The notes under the pieces were generated by a model. The model worked only from the letters and a program-made list of their open reading frames with translations, did not search any database and was not told where the DNA came from. A stretch of DNA of 64,000 bases from Bacteroidota bacterium (lineage in GTDB: Bacteria; Bacteroidota; Ignavibacteria; Ignavibacteriales; Melioribacteraceae), in the NCBI GenBank assembly GCA_018818165.1, contig JAHISP010000084.1, positions 186,001 through 250,000 of the forward strand. The letters run 5' to 3'. Positions within the stretch are counted from its first letter, which is position 1, and every line of letters starts with the position of its first letter. Position numbers and translations under genes: made by a program. Shown in pieces: positions 34,557 to 42,610 of this stretch.

Positions 34557-34628
34557 CGGCGTCAGGAAACTCTAAGCCTGCTGACGCCGCTGAGGACCAC
34601 TTCAGGTTAACCAGACCTGAACTTTTTG
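34557..34628. ncRNA. GC-rich structured element (candidate RNA leader or small RNA)
   Basis: Two strong stems in an otherwise AT-rich gap: CGGCGTCAG (34557-34565) with CTGACGCCG (34581-34589), 9 bp with a 15-base loop, and TTCAGGT (34601-34607) with ACCTGAA (34615-34621), 7 bp. On the plus strand the second is followed by CTTTTTG, like a terminator; on the minus strand the first sits about 15 bases before the kinase ATG and could mask its start. It does not match any riboswitch class I can recall; a partial likeness to TPP elements does not hold up. Confidence 0.5.
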
Positions 34629-34674
34629 TTCACTTAATTTAAATATGAACTCTTTAAAAAGTTATTAATAAAGT

Positions 34675-34956
34675 TTAATAATTTATTTTGCCACGATTAT
34701 CAGCGAAAATATTACTGCTTGAAAAATTATATTTTCTTCTTTGTTTTGTAGTATAATTTTTATCTGTATTATTTAATTGAGCATTTGATGTTAAAATTAG
34801 TTGAGCTAAATTATATTTAATATGCTCTCTAGTAATTATCATTTCATTATTACTATATTCCATATTATCAAGTAATTCTGTTACCTTTTCCGAAATTTGC
34901 ACAATGGTTGAAATAGACCTATTTGAAGAAAAATTGTCTTTATTGTTTAAATTCAT
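34675..34956 (-). CDS. Small protein of unknown function
   Basis: A 93-residue protein. Its start has a near-ideal ribosome-binding site (GGAGG, seven bases before ATG), which is the main reason to accept it. Residues about 15-63 are predicted helical (VQISEKVTELLDNMEYSNN, YNLAQLILTSNAQL); the tail is basic and Asn/Tyr-rich. No signal peptide or membrane segment is visible. I do not recognise the family. It lies upstream of the structured element and the 465-residue kinase on the same strand, so it may share their transcript. Confidence 0.65.
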   Translation of the reverse strand: MNLNNKDNFSSNRSISTIVQISEKVTELLDNMEYSNNEMIITREHIKYNLAQLILTSNAQLNNTDKNYTTKQRRKYNFSSSNIFADNRGKINY

Positions 34957-35156
34957 TGTACCTCCAGTAAATTGTTAAACTCAAAATACTTTTCAAATTA
35001 CAAGTTACTATCGAAGTTTGTAAAGAAATATTTAGGAAAAGCTCAAAATTATAATAAAATAGAATACTTAAATAAAAATATAAAATAAAATTTGCCAAAA
35101 TAAAAAAAATACCTTATGTTTTGAGTCATAATTTATAATTAACCTAATATAATAAG

Positions 35157-35621
35157 ATGTTACTTGACGAAATAGATATTAAAATACTAAACATACTTCA
35201 AGATGAAGGTAGAACAAAAAGAAATGTACTAGCAGAAGCTGTTAAACTTTCACTTCCATCCTTGAGTGAAAGATTGAACAAATTGGAAGAGAAAGGTATA
35301 ATTACTGGTTATTATACCAAATTAAACCTCAAGAATTTTGGACTAGATTTAATGGCTTTTATAACTATCCATACAGATTCTTCAAAACACTACGATTCGT
35401 TTGCAGAGAATGTAAAAAACACAGAAGAAATTTTAGAATGTTATGCTGTGCTAGGTGAAGGTTCTCACATTATGAAAGCAATAGTTAAAGATTCTTTATC
35501 TTTAGAAAAACTTTTAAGTAAAATACAATCTTGGAAAGGTGTTAAAAGAACTCATTCAAGATTTGTGCTTTCAACTATTAAAGAAACAACAAAAATAAAA
35601 ATAAAAGCAAAGGAGCAATAA
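35157..35621 (+). CDS. Lrp/AsnC family transcriptional regulator
   Basis: A 154-residue regulator with an N-terminal helix-turn-helix (residues 1-60; LDEIDIKILNILQDEGRTKR, SLPSLSERLNKLEEKGII) and a C-terminal RAM ligand-binding domain (about 70-145; CYAVLGEGSHIMKAIVKD). Such proteins sense amino acids. Its stop codon directly abuts the ATG of glutamine synthetase with no gap, so the two are coupled. It probably regulates nitrogen assimilation in response to glutamine or a related amino acid. Confidence 0.93.
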   Translation: MLLDEIDIKILNILQDEGRTKRNVLAEAVKLSLPSLSERLNKLEEKGIITGYYTKLNLKNFGLDLMAFITIHTDSSKHYDSFAENVKNTEEILECYAVLGEGSHIMKAIVKDSLSLEKLLSKIQSWKGVKRTHSRFVLSTIKETTKIKIKAKEQ

Positions 35622-37055
35622 ATGGCAAAGTCTAAAGAAAAAACAAGTATCGAAAAAGTTTTAGAATTCGTCAAAAAGAACAACATTAAATTTGTTGACT
35701 TCAAGTTCATGGATTTTCCTGGACAGTGGCAACATTTTACTATTCCAGTATCAGAATTTGATGCTGATTCTTTTGTTGATGGATATGGTTTTGATGGATC
35801 CTCACTTCGTGGCTGGAAAATAATTAACGAGAGCGATATGTTAATTATTCCAGATGCAAATACAATGTTTGTAGATCCATTTGTAAAAGAACCAACAATA
35901 AGTTTAATTTGTGATGTTCACGAACCAGCTACAAAAGAAAAATATTCAAGATGCCCAAGAAATATTGCTCAAAAAGCTGAAGCATATCTTAAATCAACAG
36001 GAATAGCCGATACTGCATATTTTGGCCCAGAAGCAGAATTTTTCATTTTTGATGATGTTCGTTTCGATTCTACTCCAAATAGTGCTTTTTACTACATCGA
36101 TTCAGAAGAAGGAAGATGGAACAGTGGTTCAGATTTAGGTCCAAATCTTGGTTACAGACCACGATACAAAGAAGGATATTTCCCAGTTCCTCCAACAGAT
36201 GCTTTAAATGATTTAAGAAACGAAATGGTTCTTAAATTGCAAGATATGGGAATTAGAGTTGAAGCACAACATCACGAAGTTGCTAGTGGTGGTCAGTGCG
36301 AAATTGATATGCGTTTTGAAAGCCTTCTTAAATCTGCCGATCAGCTTTTAATGTTTAAATATGTTACAAAAAACACGGCAAAAGCATTTGGAAAAACAGT
36401 TACATTTATGCCAAAACCAATTGCTGGAGATAATGGAAGCGGAATGCACATAAACACAAGTCTTTGGAAAAAAGGAAAACCATTATTTGCTGGAGGTGGT
36501 TATGCTGGTTTGAGTGATGAAGGTTTATATTTTATTGGTGGAATTTTGAAACACGCTCATTCATTACTTGCAATTACAAGCCCATTAACAAATTCGTATA
36601 AAAGATTAGTTCCTGGTTTTGAAGCTCCAGTTCGTTTAGCTTATTCACAAAGTAACAGAAGTGCTGCTATTCGTATTCCAATGTATTCAAGTAATCCTAA
36701 AGCAAAAAGAATTGAATTTAGATGCCCAGATCCATCTGCAAATCCTTATTTAGCATTTGCCGCTGTTATGATGGCGGGTCTTGATGGAATTATAAATAGA
36801 ATTGAACCAGGTGAACCATTAGATAAAAATATCTACGACATGTCTCCTGAAGAATTACAATTTGTTCCTACAACTCCAGAATCGCTTGAAGAAGCATTAC
36901 GCGCTTTGGAAGCAGATCACGATTATTTATTAAAAGGTGATGTATTTACAGAAGATGTTATTAGAACTTGGATTGATTACAAAATGGCAAAAGAAGTTAA
37001 ACCGCTTGCTGTTCGCCCTCATCCATATGAATTTGAAATGTACTTTGACGTTTAG
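35622..37055 (+). CDS. glnA: Glutamine synthetase, type I
   Basis: A 477-residue cytoplasmic dodecameric enzyme that forms glutamine from glutamate, ammonia and ATP. Family motifs are all present: [34 protein letters not shown], the ATP site [12 protein letters not shown], and [13 protein letters not shown] with [10 protein letters not shown]405 in [10 protein letters not shown] aligns with the adenylylated tyrosine of GSI-beta enzymes, so covalent control is possible. It is coupled to the Lrp regulator and ends before a strong terminator. Confidence 0.97.
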   Translation: MAKSKEKTSIEKVLEFVKKNNIKFVDFKFMDFPGQWQHFTIPVSEFDADSFVDGYGFDGSSLRGWKIINESDMLIIPDANTMFVDPFVKEPTISLICDVHEPATKEKYSRCPRNIAQKAEAYLKSTGIADTAYFGPEAEFFIFDDVRFDSTPNSAFYYIDSEEGRWNSGSDLGPNLGYRPRYKEGYFPVPPTDALNDLRNEMVLKLQDMGIRVEAQHHEVASGGQCEIDMRFESLLKSADQLLMFKYVTKNTAKAFGKTVTFMPKPIAGDNGSGMHINTSLWKKGKPLFAGGGYAGLSDEGLYFIGGILKHAHSLLAITSPLTNSYKRLVPGFEAPVRLAYSQSNRSAAIRIPMYSSNPKAKRIEFRCPDPSANPYLAFAAVMMAGLDGIINRIEPGEPLDKNIYDMSPEELQFVPTTPESLEEALRALEADHDYLLKGDVFTEDVIRTWIDYKMAKEVKPLAVRPHPYEFEMYFDV

Positions 37056-37102
37056 TAATTAACATAATTTAATTGGTTGAAAGACTAATTACGTACTCCG
37101 AT

Positions 37103-37138
37103 GGGGATAAATTGTGCCGATTTATCCCCTTTTTTTTT
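37103..37138 (+). terminator. Terminator after glnA
   Basis: GGGGATAAAT (37103-37112) pairs perfectly with ATTTATCCCC (37120-37129) around a seven-base loop and is followed by nine T residues. A textbook Rho-independent terminator. Confidence 0.95.
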
Positions 37139-37187
37139 ATTTGTTTTTAAATGCAAAATTTAGAGAAAGATTGATCTTATTATTTTG

Positions 37188-37364
37188 TCTATATCAAGAT
37201 TAAGCGAAGTTGCGACTTTGGTAAACGAAAATAAAAGTGCTGGCAATTATGAAGCAAGTTTTGATGCATGTAGTTTAAGTTCTGAAGTTTATTTTTATCG
37301 CATAGCGATCCATTCGGACAAACTACAAGCTTGTGATTTCGTAAATACTAAAAAAATGATTTGA
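37188..37364 (+). pseudogene. Decayed type IX secretion C-terminal sorting domain
   Basis: A start-less plus-strand frame encodes the end of a type A sorting domain: SEVATLVNENKSAGNYEASF, then LSSEVYFYRI, then QACDFVNTKKMI and a TGA at 37362-37364. Intact family members read close to EVATLVNE...[34 protein letters not shown]. Between YRI and QACDF there are seven extra codons (about 37304-37324). No upstream coding region remains, so only the 3' end of a secreted-protein gene has survived. The rest of the 590-base gap to the next gene holds the glnA terminator and AT-rich sequence. Confidence 0.75.
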
Positions 37365-37645
37365 TTCAGATAAATTCAAAAAGTGATTTTTAATCCCAAT
37401 TAAAAACCTTTTGGGGAAGTGATTTATCGAAAGTTTTTTTAGTTTCTCGCGTTTATAATTTTTGACAAAAATATCGTATCTTTAATGAATTGAGTCGTTT
37501 TCCAACCAAATTGCTAAACTTTATGAGTTTACTACTCTTTTTAGCTAATAAACAAATCAAATCATCAAATAATTTTATTTCAAATATAAAGAATTATTTA
37601 TTTATTTCGAATATAACCTGATTATTAATATAGATTAGGAAAACA

Positions 37646-39481
37646 ATGAAAAATGTGAGTATTAAGATAAAAATCTTTCTTTTTTCAACAATGTTAATTC
37701 TTCTTTTTATCCTTTCACAATATATTCCAAATATTGGAACATTTGAAAGATTTGAAGAAAAAAGCCAGACAAATCTGCAAAAGAATAATGACTTAGTTTA
37801 TTTGTTAGTCGAAAATCAAATAAATTCAAACTTATCTAAAGATGAAATTAAACAAAATCTGAAAAAGAGTTTTTCATCAATTACAATTGGAAGGGAAGGC
37901 TTTCCATTTATAGTTGATTCAAAAGGTAATTTTATAATTCACAAAGAAGTTGAAGGACAAAATTGGAGTGACAAGCCGTTTATTGAATTTATGTTGAAAA
38001 ATCGTGATGGATTTCATAGCTATGTTTCGCCAAAAACCGGCAAGGTTAAATTTGTGGCATTCAAATATCTAAAGGAAAAGGATTGGATTGTCGCTTCGGG
38101 AATGTGGGCTGATGAGTATAAAGAAATTACCGACTATAACAACAAGATAATGTACATTTCAATTACATTTTCCATTATTGTTGTAATTCTTTTTGTTGGA
38201 TATTTTATTAGACTAATTGTGAAGCCAATATTGGAGTTTAACAGAAGTGCCGAGATGATTTCGGGCGGAAATTATGACATTAATTTGCAAGTAAAATCAA
38301 ATGATGAAGTTGGGCATCTGGCAAATGGACTTAACACGATGGCTCAAAATATTAAGGAAAATATTGCTCAAGTTGATAAAAAAAGTGTTGAAGCCGAAAT
38401 CGCTCGCGCCGAAGCTGATAAATTAGCAACTGAATCTAAAAATAATGCAGATTATTTAAGAAATAGCATTCATAATATTTTACAATGTATGACTTTGTTT
38501 TCAAAAGGTGATTTGACAATAAAAATTGATATTGATAACAAAGATGTAATTGGCGAATTAGCGAATGGAATAAATGAAACAGTTAAAAATATTCACAGAG
38601 CAATACTGGGTGTAAATGATGCAGTTCAAGCAACGGCAAGCTCAAGTGCGGAAATATCATCAAGCACCGAAGAAATGGCGGCAGGTGCATCAATGCAAGT
38701 TGAACAAACAAGAGGTGTTGTTGCGTCAATTAATGAAATTACAAGCTCTATTGAAGAAACAGCTAATAATGCAAATGTTGCTTCAAATCTTGCTCAGGAA
38801 TCAAGTTCGCAAGCAAAAATTGGAGTTCAAAAAGTTCAAAAATCGCAAGATGGAATGAAGAAAATTGTGGAATCGACACAATCAACAGGAGCTATTATTT
38901 CATCTTTAACTAATAAAACGAATCAAATTGACATAATTGCACAAGTTATTGATGAAATTGCCGATCAAACAAATCTATTGGCATTAAATGCAGCTATTGA
39001 AGCAGCGCGTGCTGGTGAACAAGGACGAGGTTTTGCAGTTGTTGCCGATGAAGTAAGAAAATTGGCAGAACGTACCACAAAAGCCACAAAAGAAATTGCC
39101 GAAACAATTAAATCAATCCAAATTGAAGCAAAAGAAGCAAATGGTTCAATGGCAAATGCAAGTCAGGTTGTTGAAGATGGATTAAAACTAACAAACGAAG
39201 TTGAAAGTGTGTTGAATAATATTTTAAAAAGTTCCGAAAAGGTTTTTGTCGAAATTAGTAAAGTGGCAAATGCAAGCAAACAGCAAACAATTTTAGCTTC
39301 TGAAGTTTCTTCCAATGTTGAAAATATAAAAAATGTTACAAACGAAACTACTGTAGTTATTTCGCAAGTAGCGGAAGCAGCCGAAGATTTAAATAGATTG
39401 ACCGAAAATCTATCAATGCTTGTTGGAAATTTTAAGTTTAACAACTCAGCATCTAGTTCCGCAGTTTGTAACTTTAGATAA
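37646..39481 (+). CDS. Methyl-accepting chemotaxis protein (sCache-type)
   Basis: A 611-residue chemoreceptor. A transmembrane helix (about 7-27), a periplasmic single-Cache domain (to about 165, with [18 protein letters not shown] and [16 protein letters not shown]), a second helix (about 170-190), HAMP, a coiled coil and the cytoplasmic signalling hairpin with the tip [38 protein letters not shown]. Small carboxylates are common ligands of such sensors. No che genes are nearby and there is no NWETF-type tether at the C-terminus. Confidence 0.95.
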   Translation: MKNVSIKIKIFLFSTMLILLFILSQYIPNIGTFERFEEKSQTNLQKNNDLVYLLVENQINSNLSKDEIKQNLKKSFSSITIGREGFPFIVDSKGNFIIHKEVEGQNWSDKPFIEFMLKNRDGFHSYVSPKTGKVKFVAFKYLKEKDWIVASGMWADEYKEITDYNNKIMYISITFSIIVVILFVGYFIRLIVKPILEFNRSAEMISGGNYDINLQVKSNDEVGHLANGLNTMAQNIKENIAQVDKKSVEAEIARAEADKLATESKNNADYLRNSIHNILQCMTLFSKGDLTIKIDIDNKDVIGELANGINETVKNIHRAILGVNDAVQATASSSAEISSSTEEMAAGASMQVEQTRGVVASINEITSSIEETANNANVASNLAQESSSQAKIGVQKVQKSQDGMKKIVESTQSTGAIISSLTNKTNQIDIIAQVIDEIADQTNLLALNAAIEAARAGEQGRGFAVVADEVRKLAERTTKATKEIAETIKSIQIEAKEANGSMANASQVVEDGLKLTNEVESVLNNILKSSEKVFVEISKVANASKQQTILASEVSSNVENIKNVTNETTVVISQVAEAAEDLNRLTENLSMLVGNFKFNNSASSSAVCNFR

Positions 39482-39488
39482 GAACAAC

Positions 39489-39530
39489 AATAATGTGACT
39501 TACTTTAAGTGTGTAGTAAGTCACATTATT
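39489..39530. terminator. Bidirectional terminator between the chemoreceptor and DUF4252 genes
   Basis: A perfect 16-bp stem: AATAATGTGACTTACT (39489-39504) with AGTAAGTCACATTATT (39515-39530) and a 10-base loop, placed between two converging genes eight bases after the chemoreceptor stop. Confidence 0.9.
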
Positions 39531-39545
39531 TATTAAAAATGCCGT

Positions 39546-40088
39546 TTAATGCTTCATAGCAAAATCTAGACCTTTTTCTCTAATTGCAATTTCAATAACT
39601 TTGTTAAGATTGCCAAGAATTTCTACAATAACCATCTCATTATTATTTAGAGAAATTACAAAAAGCTGATTTAATTTATCTTCGTAAAAACGGACAAAAA
39701 CTGCTGTCATTTCATTTTTGTTAAGTGACCTCACAATACAATCCCAGCCGGCATTTTTCATTTTATTTGTTAGAAATTTTAATTCTTCCAAGTTGGATTT
39801 AATTTTGGTGCCTGATATATTGTTATAAACTCCAACTTGAACATTATCAATTTCACTTAAAATTTCTTCAATCGGTTCATCTGTGTCCGCCATATTTACT
39901 ACAATTTCAGCCATTCCAATTGTAATGCTACCCAACGAAAATTCAAATTCCTTTTCAAATTTACCACCAGATGATTCCAAAACATAATTTCTAATACTTC
40001 TAAAGCTTCTATCAACTCCAATACAGCCAGTAAAAAGCAAAGCAATTAACAGAAATTCAATTACAAATTTTATTTTTTTTTGTTTCAT
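39546..40088 (-). CDS. DUF4252 lipoprotein
   Basis: A 180-residue putative lipoprotein with lipobox LLFTGC (C22) when started at the ATG at 40088, which has a GGAGCG site; a start at 40115 would misplace the signal peptide. The rest matches DUF4252 proteins (GWDCIVRSLNKNEMTAVFVR, FVISLNNNEMVIVEILGNL). Function unknown. It is the last gene of the ECF sigma operon and a paralogue of the preceding gene, so it is probably part of the envelope stress regulon. Confidence 0.78.
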   Translation of the reverse strand: MKQKKIKFVIEFLLIALLFTGCIGVDRSFRSIRNYVLESSGGKFEKEFEFSLGSITIGMAEIVVNMADTDEPIEEILSEIDNVQVGVYNNISGTKIKSNLEELKFLTNKMKNAGWDCIVRSLNKNEMTAVFVRFYEDKLNQLFVISLNNNEMVIVEILGNLNKVIEIAIREKGLDFAMKH

Positions 40089-40184
40089 TATTCGCTCCTG
40101 AACTCTCACTAACATAAAAAATTTAAATAGTTTGAACTTATACTCAACAAAGAAAAAAGTTCTGTTTTCACAGAACCCTTCTCA

Positions 40185-40766
40185 TTATTTTTTATCCTCT
40201 GAATTTTTGTTTTTATGCTTGTGTTCGTTTAGATCACTTATTGAAGGAATATCAAATTTGTCGCTTAATTCACCAATTGTTTCTAAATCAATATCGCCAA
40301 CAATATTTACAAAAGCCGCTTCACCATTTTTTTCGATGCTTGTTACAACAAGTCCTTCAATTCTTTCTTCATTCGATGTTCGGATAAAAACATTTACTAC
40401 TTCATTTTTAGATCGTGTTTTAACAATTCTATCCCAACTAGCATTTATAAGTTTTTTATCAACATCGTTCACAATTCCTACAAGTTTGTCATAGTTACCT
40501 TCGGTAACTCCAAAAGTATTGACCTTAATTAGCTTAATGCCTTTAAGCACACTTACAAGTTCTGGCTCATTTTTGCCAGCCATTTTTGAAACCATTCGCA
40601 AAAGATGTTCCTCAATAATTACTTCGGTAACTTCTTCGCCCGTTTCAAATTTTTCTAAATTACCAAAGTCAACATAGCCTTTGTACTTTGAGTAATCATT
40701 TTTTTGCGCAAAAGTAAGTGAAGTAATAAAGATTATTGCGACACTTAATAATATTTTAGATTTCAT
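40185..40766 (-). CDS. DUF4252 exported protein
   Basis: A 193-residue protein with a cleavable signal peptide (SVAIIFITSLTFAQ) and a DUF4252 domain (SWDRIVKTRSKNEVVNVFIR, VVTSIEKNGEAAFVNIVGDI), ending in a Lys/His/Asn-rich tail. It overlaps the anti-sigma gene by 11 bases. Together with the next gene it forms a tandem DUF4252 pair behind an ECF sigma factor, a common order in Bacteroidota. Function unknown. Confidence 0.8.
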   Translation of the reverse strand: MKSKILLSVAIIFITSLTFAQKNDYSKYKGYVDFGNLEKFETGEEVTEVIIEEHLLRMVSKMAGKNEPELVSVLKGIKLIKVNTFGVTEGNYDKLVGIVNDVDKKLINASWDRIVKTRSKNEVVNVFIRTSNEERIEGLVVTSIEKNGEAAFVNIVGDIDLETIGELSDKFDIPSISDLNEHKHKNKNSEDKK

Positions 40767-41286
40767 TTTCTTTCTCCTTTTTGAATAATTTATTTACTGT
40801 ACTCATTCCTTCTTTAATCGGTTTCGAAACTTCTTCTGTTAGAATGTCATATTTTATTTTGTTTTCGGTCTTGCTAAAAATACTGTTTACAATTTGAAAT
40901 GCTTGTTTTGCTTCAATATTAGCTTGTTGAACTTCGGCAATAGTATAGCCTTCATAATTTAATTTTTTATTGTTTAATAGCGAAAATGATATTGCAAAAA
41001 CAAGTAAAACTCCCGCTAAAAATGATATTGCTGGTTTTCCAATTATTATTAAATAAATTTCCTCAAGTATTGATTTGTGTAAATCACTAATCATTTTGAT
41101 TTTGGGTTTTCCACTAAATTCTTCCTTTGAAATTGAATGAACAGCTTTAGCAATTTTGTTATATTCATCCAAAATATTTTTAACTGCTTTATCCTTAGAG
41201 GCTAATCTTTTGATGCGATATTTTTCTAAAAATGAAGCATCACCATATGCAACAGAAATTATTCTATCTTTCAGTTTCTCATTCAT
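40756..41286 (-). CDS. Putative anti-sigma factor (membrane)
   Basis: A 176-residue protein with a cytoplasmic N-terminus, one transmembrane segment (about 85-105, ISFLAGVLLVFAISFSLL) and an extracytoplasmic C-terminus. Started at the ATG at 41286, one base past the sigma factor stop and preceded by AGAGG. No zinc HxxxCxxC motif is visible, so assignment as the anti-sigma factor rests on topology and position. It would hold the ECF sigma factor until an envelope signal arrives. Confidence 0.68.
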   Translation of the reverse strand: MNEKLKDRIISVAYGDASFLEKYRIKRLASKDKAVKNILDEYNKIAKAVHSISKEEFSGKPKIKMISDLHKSILEEIYLIIIGKPAISFLAGVLLVFAISFSLLNNKKLNYEGYTIAEVQQANIEAKQAFQIVNSIFSKTENKIKYDILTEEVSKPIKEGMSTVNKLFKKEKENEI

Positions 41287-41287
41287 T

Positions 41288-41821
41288 TTATATAACCTCT
41301 TGTAATTCATAATTCTTCAAATCTTCTTGCAATTTTTTCCTAGCTCGCAGTAAATATACTTTTACACTATTTAGCGGAATATCCAATGATTTACTAATTT
41401 CCTTGTACTTCAATCCTTGTATTTCATAAAGAACAAATACCGATTTCAAATTTTCTGGAAGTAAGTTAATTTTCATTTTTATTTGCTCACTCAATATTTT
41501 GTTGCTAATTTCCACATCAATCGAACTTTTGGATTTTTCGTTATATGTTTCATCAAAATCATCATCAATTGGAATTTCATTTTTGAAACTTCTTTTCCTT
41601 TTTCTAAGTTCATCAATGCAAAGATTGTGAGTTGTTTTAATAATCCAACTTTTTGCTGAAAGTATGTTAAACTTATCCAGATTTTCCCAAATTTTAAGAA
41701 GAACATTTTGTACAATATCTTCAGCTTCAAATTTGTTTCCAATCATATAAAGCGAATAATTATAAATATCATTTTTATACTTTTGGAATAAAAAATTATA
41801 TTTTGTCGATTTTAAGTTCAC
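41288..41821 (-). CDS. ECF-type RNA polymerase sigma factor
   Basis: A 177-residue sigma-70 family factor with region 2 (YSLYMIGNKFEAEDIVQNVL, LSAKSWIIKTTHNLCIDELRKR) and region 4 (LPENLKSVFVLYEIQGLKYKEISKSLDIPLNSVKVYLLRARKKLQ). There is no ATG near the start: GTG at 41821 or TTG at 41827 are the options, neither with a clear ribosome-binding site. It heads a four-gene operon with a membrane anti-sigma candidate and two DUF4252 proteins. Confidence 0.9.
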   Translation of the reverse strand: MNLKSTKYNFLFQKYKNDIYNYSLYMIGNKFEAEDIVQNVLLKIWENLDKFNILSAKSWIIKTTHNLCIDELRKRKRSFKNEIPIDDDFDETYNEKSKSSIDVEISNKILSEQIKMKINLLPENLKSVFVLYEIQGLKYKEISKSLDIPLNSVKVYLLRARKKLQEDLKNYELQEVI

Positions 41822-41968
41822 TGTCAAAATTTTAGTTAAAAATTTATTTGCTGTTGGTATAAAGACGAATTAGAATGCTAAATTGTTACAACAATATTTA
41901 TTATTTTTTAATTCAACAATAAAATTTGATTAAGTTTATAATAAATTCTTAATAATTAGGAAAAAACT

Positions 41969-42424
41969 ATGAAACGACATAAAGCAATTGTGCCTTTATC
42001 CCACGACCATTATGATGGCTTGTTTATAGCACAATCAATAAAAAAGAATTTTATTAAAACAGATTTAGGATTGAGTTCAATTGAAGATAAAATTAAGTAT
42101 GTAATTAATGCTTATAACACAGAGTTGATTCCTCATTTTAATCACGAAGAAGTAATTCTTTTTCCATTTGCAATGGGTAAAGATGCAGAATTGGACAAGA
42201 TGATTAATGATATTCTTGAAGAACACGATGCAATTCACAAAGCAGTATCAAAAATTAGCGAAGGCAATTTGGAAGAAAACTTAAATGAATTTGGATTATT
42301 ACTCGAATCGCACATAAGAAAAGAAGAGCGTATTTTATTCCCCAAAATTGAAGAAATTCTCGGCGATGAATTAAGTGTTTTAGATGGGCAAATAGTTGCT
42401 GTTAAAGATAGTTGCGGAATTTAA
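41969..42424 (+). CDS. Hemerythrin-domain protein
   Basis: A 151-residue four-helix-bundle protein with the hemerythrin set of iron ligands: LSHDHYDG (H12, H14), PHFNHEEVILFPF, EEHDAIHKAV and ESHIRKEERILFPKIEE. Such proteins bind a di-iron centre and sense or carry oxygen, nitric oxide or iron. It is divergent from the ECF sigma operon, sharing the intergenic region, and has no partner gene downstream. Confidence 0.9.
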   Translation: MKRHKAIVPLSHDHYDGLFIAQSIKKNFIKTDLGLSSIEDKIKYVINAYNTELIPHFNHEEVILFPFAMGKDAELDKMINDILEEHDAIHKAVSKISEGNLEENLNEFGLLLESHIRKEERILFPKIEEILGDELSVLDGQIVAVKDSCGI

Positions 42425-42554
42425 GCAAATTCGGAAATTACAAACATCATTTTTGAGCTAAATTGCAAATAAATATTTAATTCGAAAGTCTTATTCTAAT
42501 ATTTGAAATATTTCAACATTTTTTTACTTAAAATTTTAAATGTTCGAAATTTTT

Positions 42555-42587
42555 TTTGGGGTTATTAGAATTATTTTAATAACTTTG
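42555..42587 (+). promoter_or_regulatory. Candidate Bacteroidota-type promoter before the glycosyltransferase
   Basis: TTTG at 42555-42558 and TAACTTTG at 42580-42587 match the -33 TTTG and -7 TAnnTTTG elements, 21 bases apart. The likely start point would leave a leader of about 16 bases containing AGGAG before the ATG at 42611. Confidence 0.5.
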
Positions 42588-42610
42588 TATATAAGATTTT
42601 TAGGAGAATA

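Noticed and set aside
34557-34628. TPP riboswitch
   Set aside because: The CTGAGG and ACCTGAA parts recall the TPP element, but the conserved order and the second helix arm are missing, and the downstream genes are unrelated to thiamine.
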